Assembly: GCA_031266495.1 (NCBI GenBank)
Contig: JAISAX010000109.1
Span: forward strand, 1 to 7,776
Direction of reading: 5' to 3'
Source of the DNA: Opitutaceae bacterium
GTDB taxonomy: Bacteria > Verrucomicrobiota > Verrucomicrobiae > Opitutales > Opitutaceae
Length of the DNA: 7,776 bases
Shown: in pieces, positions 1 to 6,127 of the stretch
Layout: each line of letters begins with the position of its first letter
Numbering within the stretch: the stretch's first letter is position 1
The notes under the pieces: generated by a model
Databases searched by the model: none
What the model was told of the DNA's origin: nothing
The model's input: only the letters and a program-made list of their open reading frames with translations
Translations under genes and position numbers: made by a program

Positions 1-1721
1 CCGAACACCTCGCGCACCACACGCGCCGCCGCCTTCGGGCGACGATACTCGTCAAACGACCCCTTGTTGTTAAACGCCCGCGGACGCTTCAACGACCAAC
101 CGCCGCCATACGTGCGCACATCGCTGAAATGCCAAAGCGCGATGCCACTGCTGCGCGGATTGCCCAACGCCTCCTCGCAGGCGCGCCGGATGTATCCGGC
201 CTGGTATTCCTCCGTGAAAAAATCGTCGTGCGCATCGCGCCACCCGTAAAGCCCCTCGGCCCCGATCTCCGAAATCATGACCGGCTTGTCGGCAAACCCG
301 CGCTCGTCGATCGACGCGAAAAACCCGCGCATCGCCGGCGCGATCAGATCGAGCGGTTTTTCGACACCCTCGCACCCGTACCAGCCGGGATAAATGTTGA
401 GCGCAATCAGGTCCGCCAGATCGAAGTGCCGGTCCGCCTTGCCGAACATCGACGCGTAGCTCACCAGCCGCGACGGATCGAGCACGCGCAACGTCGCCGC
501 CGTCTCCTCGAACACCGGACGCACATAATCCGCATCCGTCCCCGCCTCGTTGAGAAACCCCCAGATGATGACGCACGGGTGGTTGCAACTCGCGCGCACC
601 ATCGCGCGCAAAGCCCGCGCATGATCCGCGCGCCACTTCGCGCTCGCGAACGTCTTCTCGCGCTGGCCCCACCCGAGATTTTCCTCCCAGACGAGCAACC
701 CGAACTCGTCGCACAAATCGAGGAACCGCTGATCCTGCGGATAATGCGACCCGCGGACGAAATTGCACCCCAGCCCCTTCATCAACTGGATATCCGCGAC
801 CATCTGGAGCACCGGCGTGCAGGGACCGGCATTCGGATGCCACTCATGGCGATTGTAACCCCGGAGCTTGAGCGGCTGCCCGTTGAGCCAGAGCTTGCCG
901 GAGCGAGCCTCGATGCGGCGCAGGCCGAAACGGGCCTCCAGGGTATCACAGGATTCACTACCGCCATTGTCATTGACGAGCATTACGCGCACGGTGTGCA
1001 ACTGCGGCGACTCCGGCGACCAGACGCGGGGCGCGCCGACCGTGAGGTCGAGCGTGGCCACGCCATCTTTCACCGGCACCGCCTTGTGAGTGTTGACCGG
1101 CTCGCCGTCGATCTGTGTGACGAGCGCAACGCTGCCGGTTTTCCCGCCTGCGAGGTGGACATCCAGCCGGAACCGGCCATCCGCATAGCCTGCGCCGACG
1201 ATTGTTTGGAGGTGGTCGATAAACGCGCCGTCGCCCTCCGGCAGCACATGGAGCGTCACATCGCGGATAATCCCGCCATACTGGTAAAAATCAAAAAACT
1301 CCTCGTGCATCGGCACGCGTTCGAAGTCGTAGCGGTTGTCCACGAGCACGACCAGTTCACGCGCCTCGCGTCCGTCTGCGGCGGCCGGCACCTCGACGGT
1401 GAACGGCGCATAGCCGCAGGCGTGTTCCGTGGCGAGCGCGCCGTCGATCCAGACGCGGCACCACATCGACACCGCGCCAAATTCCAGCCGTGCGCGCCGT
1501 CCGGCCGGCGTGTAGAATGTTTTTCGGTACACGGCCGCGCCGCGCTTGCCGGCATGGGCGGGCAAGGAGTCGAAGGCGGAGGGGACGGGCGTTTTTTCGA
1601 AGCCAACGCCCGCCGCAAGTGCGGACGATGGCGAAAAGGTGTCAGGGTCGATCGCGCCGGGGAACGCGAAATTCCAGAGGCCGTTGAGCGATGTGGCTGT
1701 GCGCAAGGGAAGAGATGGCAT
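1..1721 (-). CDS. Glycoside hydrolase family 2, beta-glucuronidase-like (3' end outside window)
   Basis: This gene encodes a GH2 retaining glycosidase, most likely hydrolysing beta-D-glucuronides or galacturonides in the cytoplasm. Reading from the ATG at 1721 gives 573 residues without a stop, so the C-terminus lies beyond the left edge; E. coli UidA has about 600 residues, so little is missing. Residues about 10-180 form the jelly-roll sugar-binding domain, about 181-270 the Ig-like domain, and from about 272 the TIM barrel. The GH2 signature G-Y-N-R-H-E-W-H-P lies at 288-296. The acid/base is E392 (N-H-P-C-V-I-I-W-G-F-L-N-E) and the nucleophile is E485 (I-S-E-I-G). N551-x-K553 corresponds to the N-x-K motif that binds the uronic carboxylate in beta-glucuronidases, followed by a matching R-R-P-K-A-A-A stretch. 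No signal peptide and no Shine-Dalgarno are visible; an upstream in-frame stop precedes the ATG with no other start between. GH2 membership is near certain; uronide specificity is inferred from N-x-K. Confidence 0.93.
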   Translation of the reverse strand, partial: MPSLPLRTATSLNGLWNFAFPGAIDPDTFSPSSALAAGVGFEKTPVPSAFDSLPAHAGKRGAAVYRKTFYTPAGRRARLEFGAVSMWCRVWIDGALATEHACGYAPFTVEVPAAADGREARELVVLVDNRYDFERVPMHEEFFDFYQYGGIIRDVTLHVLPEGDGAFIDHLQTIVGAGYADGRFRLDVHLAGGKTGSVALVTQIDGEPVNTHKAVPVKDGVATLDLTVGAPRVWSPESPQLHTVRVMLVNDNGGSESCDTLEARFGLRRIEARSGKLWLNGQPLKLRGYNRHEWHPNAGPCTPVLQMVADIQLMKGLGCNFVRGSHYPQDQRFLDLCDEFGLLVWEENLGWGQREKTFASAKWRADHARALRAMVRASCNHPCVIIWGFLNEAGTDADYVRPVFEETAATLRVLDPSRLVSYASMFGKADRHFDLADLIALNIYPGWYGCEGVEKPLDLIAPAMRGFFASIDERGFADKPVMISEIGAEGLYGWRDAHDDFFTEEYQAGYIRRACEEALGNPRSSGIALWHFSDVRTYGGGWSLKRPRAFNNKGSFDEYRRPKAAARVVREVF

Positions 1722-1785
1722 GACGAGGATAAGCAGGGAGCCAGACAGGTCAGGTCAAGGGGTATCCGGACTTCGTTCGTTGATA

Positions 1786-1791
1786 CTTATA
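1786..1791 (-). promoter_or_regulatory. Possible -10 box for the GH2 gene
   Basis: On the minus strand this reads TATAAG, a 5/6 match to the sigma70 -10 consensus, 64 bases before the GH2 ATG in the divergent intergenic region. No convincing -35 hexamer lies 16-18 bases upstream; that position falls at the edge of the GC-rich hairpin pair. The call is weak and rests on AT-richness in an otherwise GC-rich context. Confidence 0.25.
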
Positions 1792-1812
1792 ACTGATGTT
1801 ACACGGAGCCGG

Positions 1813-1853
1813 AGCGGCGGCATTCCTGCCGCTGCGACGTGGCGCGAAGCGCC
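1813..1853. repeat. Pair of GC-rich palindromes, REP-like
   Basis: Two hairpins stand side by side. The first pairs AGCGGC (1813-1818) with GCCGCT (1828-1833) around a 9-base loop. The second pairs GGCGC (1841-1845) with GCGCC (1849-1853) around GAA. They lie in the divergent gap between the GH2 gene and the nfeD cluster. The two-hairpin layout resembles bacterial REP/BIME elements and recurs, with different sequence, at 5339-5386. Neither stem is followed by a T-tract, so a classical terminator is unlikely. Whether the unit is repeated genome-wide cannot be judged from this window. Confidence 0.6.
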
Positions 1854-1883
1854 TCGCCCCTTGCCTCTGCGCCGCAAGCCCCT

Positions 1884-1894
1884 CCCCCCCCCCC
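1884..1894. repeat. C11 homopolymer in pyrimidine-rich leader
   Basis: Eleven consecutive C lie inside a pyrimidine-rich stretch (about 1878-1906), roughly 50 bases upstream of the TATAAT box of the nfeD cluster. Such tracts are prone to slippage and sequencing error. At this distance from the -10 box a length change would alter only upstream spacing, so any effect on expression is uncertain. Confidence 0.8.
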
Positions 1895-1945
1895 TCCCCT
1901 CCCCTTCTGCCCTCTTTTCGCTCTGTCGGAAGATTCCCGGTAAAC

Positions 1946-1951
1946 TATAAT
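1946..1951 (+). promoter_or_regulatory. -10 promoter box of the nfeD-floA cluster
   Basis: A perfect TATAAT in a GC-rich region. The hexamer 17 bases upstream (CTGTCG, 1923-1928) matches the -35 consensus at only 3/6 positions, so activity may depend on an activator. A transcript would start near 1958, about 40 bases before the preferred ATG at 1998. This box overlaps the ATG at 1950, which argues against that codon as the translation start. Confidence 0.5.
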
Positions 1952-1986
1952 GCGCCGATTCATCTCCCGCGCTTGCGGCGCGCTCC

Positions 1987-1992
1987 GGAAGG
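1987..1992 (+). promoter_or_regulatory. Shine-Dalgarno site that sets the long NfeD start
   Basis: GGAAGG lies 5 bases before the ATG at 1998. It is the only clear Shine-Dalgarno sequence in front of any gene here. It favours 1998 over the ATG at 1950 (no such site, overlaps TATAAT) and over the ATG at 2013 (preceded by a C-rich stretch). Confidence 0.65.
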
Positions 1993-1997
1993 TGTTC

Positions 1998-3482
1998 ATG
2001 TCGGCCCCCGCTATGAAACGCCTCCGGTTGCTATTCCTCGGCATCATCTGCTCATGGTCGCTCTTCGCGGTTGCCACTGCGGCTGTCGCTGCGCCTGCCC
2101 AACCCCCGACCAAAACCCCGGCCGACGGACCCGACGGCGATGTTGCCCGCATCTATGTTATCCCCATCCGCGAGCAGATTTCCGCGCCCGTCCTCTACGT
2201 CCTCCGCCGCGGCCTGAAAGAAGCCATCCGCGAAAACGCCACCGCCGTCGTCCTCGACATGAAAACGCCCGGCGGCCGCGTCGATGTCACTCTCGACATC
2301 ATGGAAGCGCTCGACCAGTTCCCCGGCGAGACGATCACTTACGTCAACGACGAAGCCATGTCGGCCGGCGCGCTCATTTCCGGCGTCACCGACAACATCT
2401 GGTATGCGCCCAAAGCCGTCATCGGCGCCGCCGAGATCGTCAACAGCGACGGCAAGGACGTGGACGAATCCATGAAGCGCAAGGTCGAGAGCTACCTCGG
2501 CGCCAAAATCCGCGCCTACTCCGAAAGCAATCCCCTCCGCGAAAAAGTGCTCGAGGCGATGATGAATCCCAAGGTCGAGTTCAAGCTCGGCGACACCGTG
2601 ATCAAGCCCGCCGACAAGCTCCTCTCCCTCACCGCCACCGAGGCCATGCGTCCCTACGGCGACCCGCCCCGCCCGCTCTTCGCCACCGGCATCGCCACCA
2701 CGATCGACGACCTGCTCACGCAGAAATACGGCGCGGACAACTACCGCCTGACCCGCCTCGAACTCACCTGGTCCGAGCAACTCGCCCACTGCATCACGAC
2801 CATCGCCCCCATCCTCATGGGGCTCGGCCTGCTCGGCATTTTTATCGAAATGAAGACGCCCGGCTTCGGCTTCTTCGGCATCGCCGGCGGCATCCTCCTG
2901 GCGATTGTCTTTTTCGGCCACTACATCGCCGGCCTCTCGGGCAACGAGGCCTGGATCGTCTTCGCCCTTGGCGTGATCCTTGTTGTGGTGGAGTTGCTGT
3001 TTTTCCCGGGCACGGTGCTCGTCGCCCTGACTGGCATCCTGCTCATGCTCGGCGCGCTCGTCTGGTCCATGACCGACTTCTGGCCCAACGAGCCTCTCTC
3101 GATCTCCTCCGGCATGTTCACGCGCCCGCTGCTCAACCTCCTCGGCGGCATGGTCGTCGCCGTGGCCGGAGGCATCGCGCTGATGCGGTTTCTCCCGCAC
3201 GGCTGGTTCCTCGACCGGCTCGTCCTCAGCGCCGCCGTCGAAGGCACGTCCGGCTCGACCATCGACGACATCGAAGCCGCCCCAGGCTCCGAAACGCCCG
3301 TCGTCGGCCAGACCGGCGTCACCGTTTCCGCCCTCCGCCCCGCCGGGCAAATCCGGCTCGGCGACCGCCACTTCGAGGCTCGCGTCGCCGTGGGCACCAT
3401 CGACAAGGGTCGGCCCGTGCGCGTCATCGGACGCCAAGGCTTCGAACTCCTCGTCGAGGAAGAATGCGATAATAACGACTGA
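1998..3482 (+). CDS. nfeD: Long NfeD (NfeD1b): ClpP-class serine protease plus membrane and OB-fold domains
   Basis: Long-form NfeD proteins are membrane proteases that cut hydrophobic substrates and are encoded with flotillin/stomatin partners. From the ATG at 1998 the protein has 494 residues. Residues 1-32 look like a signal peptide ending A-V-A-A before P33. A ClpP/SppA-like domain follows to about 180, with the oxyanion-type T-P-G-G and the nucleophile S122 in M-S-A-G. K162 (R-K-V-E-S-Y) is the likely dyad lysine by analogy with archaeal 1510-N, where serine and lysine are 41 residues apart; here the distance is 40. About five membrane segments lie near 265-284, 288-312, 317-336, 338-358 and 378-398. 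Residues about 434-488 form the NfeD OB-fold. The frame also opens at ATG 1950, adding 16 residues, but TATAAT covers that codon. The gene leads the cluster with short nfeD and floA. Family assignment is firm; the lysine is inferred. Confidence 0.93.
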   Translation: MSAPAMKRLRLLFLGIICSWSLFAVATAAVAAPAQPPTKTPADGPDGDVARIYVIPIREQISAPVLYVLRRGLKEAIRENATAVVLDMKTPGGRVDVTLDIMEALDQFPGETITYVNDEAMSAGALISGVTDNIWYAPKAVIGAAEIVNSDGKDVDESMKRKVESYLGAKIRAYSESNPLREKVLEAMMNPKVEFKLGDTVIKPADKLLSLTATEAMRPYGDPPRPLFATGIATTIDDLLTQKYGADNYRLTRLELTWSEQLAHCITTIAPILMGLGLLGIFIEMKTPGFGFFGIAGGILLAIVFFGHYIAGLSGNEAWIVFALGVILVVVELLFFPGTVLVALTGILLMLGALVWSMTDFWPNEPLSISSGMFTRPLLNLLGGMVVAVAGGIALMRFLPHGWFLDRLVLSAAVEGTSGSTIDDIEAAPGSETPVVGQTGVTVSALRPAGQIRLGDRHFEARVAVGTIDKGRPVRVIGRQGFELLVEEECDNND

Positions 3483-3524
3483 CAAACCGCCTCCGTCGCA
3501 CATTCTCCCCCCCCTTTCCCTCCC

Positions 3525-3558
3525 TCACAATCCCGGCCTCCTCACCATCCCGGCCTCC
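3525..3558. repeat. 17-bp tandem duplication
   Basis: Two adjacent 17-bp units, 3525-3541 and 3542-3558, differ at one position (TCACA versus TCACC, then an identical TCCCGGCCTCC). They fill part of the 111-base gap between long and short nfeD, which is otherwise pyrimidine-rich and includes a C8 run at 3507-3514. The gap shows no promoter or terminator. Confidence 0.85.
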
Positions 3559-3579
3559 GGCCCTCCCCTCCCCTTCCCT

Positions 3580-3590
3580 CCCCCCCCCCC
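3580..3590. repeat. C11 homopolymer abutting the short nfeD start
   Basis: Eleven C directly precede TTGATG, where the short NfeD frame begins. The tract occupies the place where a Shine-Dalgarno sequence would normally be, so length changes would alter the leader right at the initiation site. No anti-SD match is present within 20 bases. Confidence 0.85.
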
Positions 3591-3593
3591 TTG

Positions 3594-4214
3594 ATGACCA
3601 CTCTCGTTATTCTCTTCATTGTCGGCATCATCCTGCTCGCCGCCGAGGTGATCGCCCCCGGAGCTGTCCTCGGCACCCTCGGCGCGCTCGCCATGCTGGC
3701 GGGTTGTGTGATCGCCTTCTGGCAACATGGCCCGACCGGTGGCGGCGTGGCCGTGGCAGCCGCGCTCTTTCTCGTCGGCGTGATGCTTGCCATCGAATTT
3801 CTCGTCCTGCCGCGCACCCGCTGGGGCCACCGGTTTTTCCTTCACAAGAGCATCGACAGCCGCAGCCAGCCGCCCGTCGCCGATGCCGCCGCCATCACCC
3901 GCCGCACCGGCGAAGCCCTCACCACGCTCGCCCCGACCGGATACGTCCTGGTCGAAGGCCGGCGCTACGAGGCCACCTCGCGTTCCGGCCTCATCGGGAA
4001 AGGCGCGCCCGTCGCCGTCGTCGGGACGGAGACTTTTCAGCTCGTCGTCGAAAAAATCACCGACGACAATCCGTCGTCCGTCGCATCCTCGCCGCGCCCG
4101 CCCGTCACGCCGGGCCTGTCGGCGGACAACGATCTCAACAAACCCGTCGATCTCTTCACCGCACCCGTCTATCTCCCGCCCGTCCCGCCCGCGCCACCCT
4201 CTCGCGAACACTGA
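3594..4214 (+). CDS. Short NfeD (NfeD1a) membrane OB-fold protein
   Basis: Short NfeD proteins lack the protease domain and pair with FloA/flotillin in membrane microdomains. The protein has 206 residues from ATG 3594; a TTG at 3591 would add one residue. Membrane segments lie near 3-19, 24-43 and 51-73. The first two are joined by A-E-V-I-A-P-G-A-V-L-G, matching the family's E-x-x-x-P-G turn. Residues about 101-154 form the OB-fold (T-G-E-A-L-T-T-L-A-P-T-G, then V-A-V-V-G and L-V-V-E). A proline-rich tail of about 50 residues (158-206) follows and looks disordered; it is longer than I would expect for the family and could be a contact site. No Shine-Dalgarno is present and the start abuts a C11 tract. 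It sits between the long nfeD and floA, 75 bases before floA, which supports its role as FloA partner. Confidence 0.9.
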   Translation: MTTLVILFIVGIILLAAEVIAPGAVLGTLGALAMLAGCVIAFWQHGPTGGGVAVAAALFLVGVMLAIEFLVLPRTRWGHRFFLHKSIDSRSQPPVADAAAITRRTGEALTTLAPTGYVLVEGRRYEATSRSGLIGKGAPVAVVGTETFQLVVEKITDDNPSSVASSPRPPVTPGLSADNDLNKPVDLFTAPVYLPPVPPAPPSREH

Positions 4215-4233
4215 ACCTCCGTTGATTTTTCCT

Positions 4234-4274
4234 CCCGTAACCTACAACCCGTAACCTGCAACCCGTAACACCAA
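4234..4274. repeat. Heptamer-based tandem array upstream of floA
   Basis: Three units with a 14-bp period: CCCGTAACCTACAA (4234-4247), CCCGTAACCTGCAA (4248-4261) and a 13-base degenerate copy, CCCGTAACACCAA (4262-4274). Each unit splits into two related heptamers, CCCGTAA and CCTRCAA. The array ends 15 bases before the floA ATG, takes up more than half of the 75-base intergenic gap, and leaves no Shine-Dalgarno sequence. Confidence 0.88.
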
Positions 4275-4289
4275 CCCACCATACCAACC

Positions 4290-5294
4290 ATGCCCAACCA
4301 ACTCGTCACCGTTCTCGGCATCGCCGGCCTCATCGCCGTGCTTGTCCTCGCGTTCATTGTTTTCTCCTTCTTCAGCGTCTGGCTGCGCGCCTGCCTGGCG
4401 AAAGCCTACGTGGGGTTCACCGAACTCATCGCCATGCGGCTCCGCCAGGTGCCCTACGGCCTGGTCGTTGATGCGCGCATTACGGCCAAAAAAGCCGGCA
4501 TCGAAATCTCCGTCGAGGAAATCGAGGCGCACTTTCTGGCCGGCGGCAACGTCGTGCCCACGGTGCAGGCCCTCATCGCGGCGCAAAAAGCCGGCATCCA
4601 GCTCGATTTTCGCCGCGCCTGCGCCATCGATCTCGCCACCAAGGGCTCCGGCAAGTCGGTCGTCGAGGCCGTGCGCACCAGCGTCGATCCCAAGGTCATC
4701 GACTGCCCCAACCCCGAAGCCGGCCGCGTCACGATCGACGGCGTCGCCCGCGACGGTATCCAGGTAAAAGTCAAGGCGCGCGTCACCGTGCGCACCAACC
4801 TCGACCGCTTCGTCGGCGGCGCCAAGGAGGACACGATCATTGCCCGCGTCGGCGAGGGCATCGTCACCACCATCGGCTCTTCCGACAGCTACAAAGTTGT
4901 CCTCGAGTCACCCGACAGCATTTCCAAGACCGTGCTCGCGCGCGGGCTGGACGTCGGCACCGCCTTCGAAATCCTCTCGATCGACATCGCCGACGTGGAT
5001 GTGGGCGAGAACGTCGGCGCCCAGCTCCAGGAGGCCCAGGCGCAGGCCAACAAGTCCATTGCCCAGGCCCAGGCCGAAATCCGTCGCGCCGCCGCCGTCG
5101 CGCTCGAACAGGAGATGAAGGCCCGCGTGCAGGAGATGCAGGCCAAGGTCGTCGAAGCCCAGGCCGAAGTCCCGCTCGCCATGGCCGAAGCCTTCCGCAA
5201 GGGCAACCTCGGCGTCATGGATTTTTACAAGATGGAAAACATCCAGGCCGACACCGGCATGCGCAAGTCCATCGGCACCGACGACAAGAAATAA
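4290..5294 (+). CDS. floA: Flotillin-like protein FloA (YqfA family)
   Basis: FloA proteins scaffold functional membrane microdomains, where they gather signalling, secretion and protease proteins. The 334-residue product is close to the 331 residues of B. subtilis FloA. Residues 5-29 form one N-terminal membrane anchor. The PHB/SPFH-like region spans about 35-240 and carries the conserved stretches [14 protein letters not shown] (85-98), D-P-K-V-I-D (133-138), [15 protein letters not shown] (184-198) and [11 protein letters not shown] (227-237). A coiled coil rich in Q, E and A follows at about 245-300, including [14 protein letters not shown], then G-N-L-G-V-M-D and N-I-Q-A-D-T. The gene follows two nfeD genes, the usual partners. 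No Shine-Dalgarno precedes the ATG; a heptamer array lies just upstream. Family assignment is very secure. Confidence 0.97.
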   Translation: MPNQLVTVLGIAGLIAVLVLAFIVFSFFSVWLRACLAKAYVGFTELIAMRLRQVPYGLVVDARITAKKAGIEISVEEIEAHFLAGGNVVPTVQALIAAQKAGIQLDFRRACAIDLATKGSGKSVVEAVRTSVDPKVIDCPNPEAGRVTIDGVARDGIQVKVKARVTVRTNLDRFVGGAKEDTIIARVGEGIVTTIGSSDSYKVVLESPDSISKTVLARGLDVGTAFEILSIDIADVDVGENVGAQLQEAQAQANKSIAQAQAEIRRAAAVALEQEMKARVQEMQAKVVEAQAEVPLAMAEAFRKGNLGVMDFYKMENIQADTGMRKSIGTDDKK

Positions 5295-5300
5295 CTGTCT

Positions 5301-5329
5301 CAAGGTCCGGGAGTCGAAGGTCGGAAGTC
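5301..5329 (-). repeat. Left heptamer array, inverted relative to the right array
   Basis: Read on the minus strand this stretch contains GACTTC, CGACCTT, CGACTCC and CGGACCTT in a row, degenerate forms of the heptamer that also builds the array at 5393-5440 on the plus strand. The two arrays share an exact 11-bp inverted repeat: GTCGAAGGTCG at 5313-5323 and CGACCTTCGAC at 5393-5403. It begins 7 bases after the floA stop. Confidence 0.7.
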
Positions 5330-5338
5330 ACCACCACC

Positions 5339-5386
5339 GGCCCGCCGCAGCGGGCCATCCCTGGGAGATGCTCCGCGCAGCGGAGC
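5339..5386. repeat. Two perfect palindromes between inverted heptamer arrays, REP-like
   Basis: The first stem is GGCCCGC (5339-5345) with GCGGGCC (5350-5356), loop CGCA. The second is GCTCCGC (5370-5376) with GCGGAGC (5380-5386), loop GCA. Both are perfect 7-bp stems, 13 bases apart. They lie in the gap between floA and the coiled-coil gene. Without a T-tract they could attenuate or stabilise the transcript rather than terminate it. The arrangement resembles a REP pair; mobility is not shown. Confidence 0.8.
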
Positions 5387-5392
5387 CGCTGA

Positions 5393-5440
5393 CGACCTTC
5401 GACCTTCAGACTTTCGACCTTCAGACCTTCGACATTCAAG
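5393..5440 (+). repeat. Right heptamer array (15-bp period) before the coiled-coil gene
   Basis: After CGACCTT (5393-5399) come CGACCTTCAGACTTT (5400-5414), CGACCTTCAGACCTT (5415-5429) and a partial copy, CGACATTCAAG (5430-5440). The units alternate 7 and 8 bases of one degenerate heptamer. In the frame of the next gene the array would read T-F-D-L-Q-T-F-D-L-Q-T-F-D-I-Q, but it ends 8 bases before the preferred ATG at 5449. Confidence 0.85.
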
Positions 5441-5448
5441 AAAACGCC

Positions 5449-6084
5449 ATGAGATGGATCACCGAACATTTCCAGATTCTTATCGTCATTGCCGGCATCG
5501 TTGCCTTCTGGATACAGAAGAACCGTGAAGCCGCGCAGGCCCGGCGCGAGGCCGAGCAGGCCATGGAAGCCCGCCGCCAGCGGCAGGCGCAACAACAACA
5601 CGGCGCGCCGCTCCGGCGCCACGCACCCGACAGCGGGGACGCCGAACGCACGCGGCGCATCCAGGAAGAGATCCGGCGCAAGATCGCCGAGCGTCGCGGC
5701 GAGGCGCCCGGCATGCCGCCGCCAGTCCCCGTCCCCCCCGCCCCCCCCCCCCTGCCGCGCGCCGAACCGGCGGCCCGCACCCGGGAGCCGCATGCCAACG
5801 CCTATGACACCGCGGAAGAGCGGGCCGTGCGCGAACGCCAGCGCCAGATGGCCGAACAACTGGCCGTGCTCGAAGCCCAACGCGCCGCCGCCCGCAGCGA
5901 AGCCGAAGAAATACGAGCCCGTGGCACCCGACCCTCCTCCCCCGGACCCGAAGCCGCCACGGCTCCGGTGTTCCGTTCCGGGCTGCCCGTCTCTCTCGCC
6001 GCCGACCTGCGCGACCGCGGCAGCCTCCGCCGCGCCATCCTCCTCAAGGAAATCCTCGATACCCCCAAGGCGCTCCGCGCCTAG
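5449..6084 (+). CDS. Membrane-anchored coiled-coil protein downstream of floA, unassigned
   Basis: I do not recognise an established function. The 211-residue product starts M-R-W-I-T-E-H-F and has one membrane segment (about 8-22), ending in K and R, so the bulk is probably cytoplasmic. Charged helical stretches rich in R, E, A and Q, likely coiled coil, lie at about 24-85 and 121-158, joined by a proline linker at 89-107. The C-terminus, about 180-211, contains S-L-R-R-A-I-L-L-K-E-I-L and then P-K-A-L-R, reminiscent of short C-terminal motifs in other bacterial hypothetical proteins. The frame also opens at ATG 5368, but those 27 residues would be encoded by a palindrome and the heptamer array, so 5449 is preferred. 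A C12 tract lies inside the frame. Position suggests an accessory to the FloA/NfeD microdomain. Coding status is well supported by frame continuity through the C12 tract. Confidence 0.82.
   Translation: MRWITEHFQILIVIAGIVAFWIQKNREAAQARREAEQAMEARRQRQAQQQHGAPLRRHAPDSGDAERTRRIQEEIRRKIAERRGEAPGMPPPVPVPPAPPPLPRAEPAARTREPHANAYDTAEERAVRERQRQMAEQLAVLEAQRAAARSEAEEIRARGTRPSSPGPEAATAPVFRSGLPVSLAADLRDRGSLRRAILLKEILDTPKALRA
5741..5752. repeat. C12 tract inside the coiled-coil gene
   Basis: Twelve C follow a C7 run (5733-5739) and encode part of the proline linker, around residues 98-102. At the given length the frame stays open into the second helical region. Gain of one C would hit TGA at 5805-5807 after about 119 residues; loss of one C would switch to a frame ending at 6106. 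This makes it a candidate slippage site, or simply a place prone to sequencing error. Confidence 0.85.
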
Positions 6085-6106
6085 CCCCAATGCCGGGGAG
6101 CCGTAG

Positions 6107-6127
6107 GGGCGCACTTCACGTGCGCCC
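6107..6127. terminator. Perfect GC-rich hairpin after the floA cluster, possible terminator
   Basis: GGGCGCAC (6107-6114) pairs exactly with GTGCGCCC (6120-6127) around TTCAC, 22 bases after the stop of the coiled-coil gene. A weaker CCCC/GGGG hairpin (6085-6098) lies just before it. There is no T-tract, so intrinsic termination is not assured; it may instead be a dispersed palindrome or a 3'-end stabiliser. Confidence 0.45.

Noticed and set aside
129..1796. Long plus-strand open frame (555 codons) antisense to the GH2 gene
   Set aside because: The minus-strand frame encodes a full GH2 fold with catalytic residues in place; the plus frame is rich in R, A, H and P, has no recognisable motif, and is the expected GC-rich shadow.
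1796..3472. Plus-strand open frame (558 codons) overlapping the long nfeD in another frame
   Set aside because: R/P/H-rich sequence typical of an out-of-frame reading of GC-rich DNA; the NfeD frame explains the region.
2052..3503. Minus-strand open frame (483 codons) opposite the long nfeD
   Set aside because: The product is a G/D/E/A-rich low-complexity chain, complementary to well-supported NfeD codons; no start context or family motif.
5301..5440. CRISPR-like array
   Set aside because: Units are only 7-15 bases, degenerate, partly inverted and without unique spacers of 25-40 bases; no cas gene is nearby.
5368..5448. Upstream ATG that would extend the coiled-coil protein by 27 residues, including a repeated T-F-D-L-Q
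   Set aside because: The extension is encoded by a palindrome and the heptamer array, whose partner array lies inverted in non-coding DNA, so the repeat is more simply a DNA feature. It would also place charged and polar residues before the membrane anchor.
6107..6127. Confident intrinsic terminator
   Set aside because: The stem is perfect but no T-tract follows on either strand, so it is listed only as a possible terminator.
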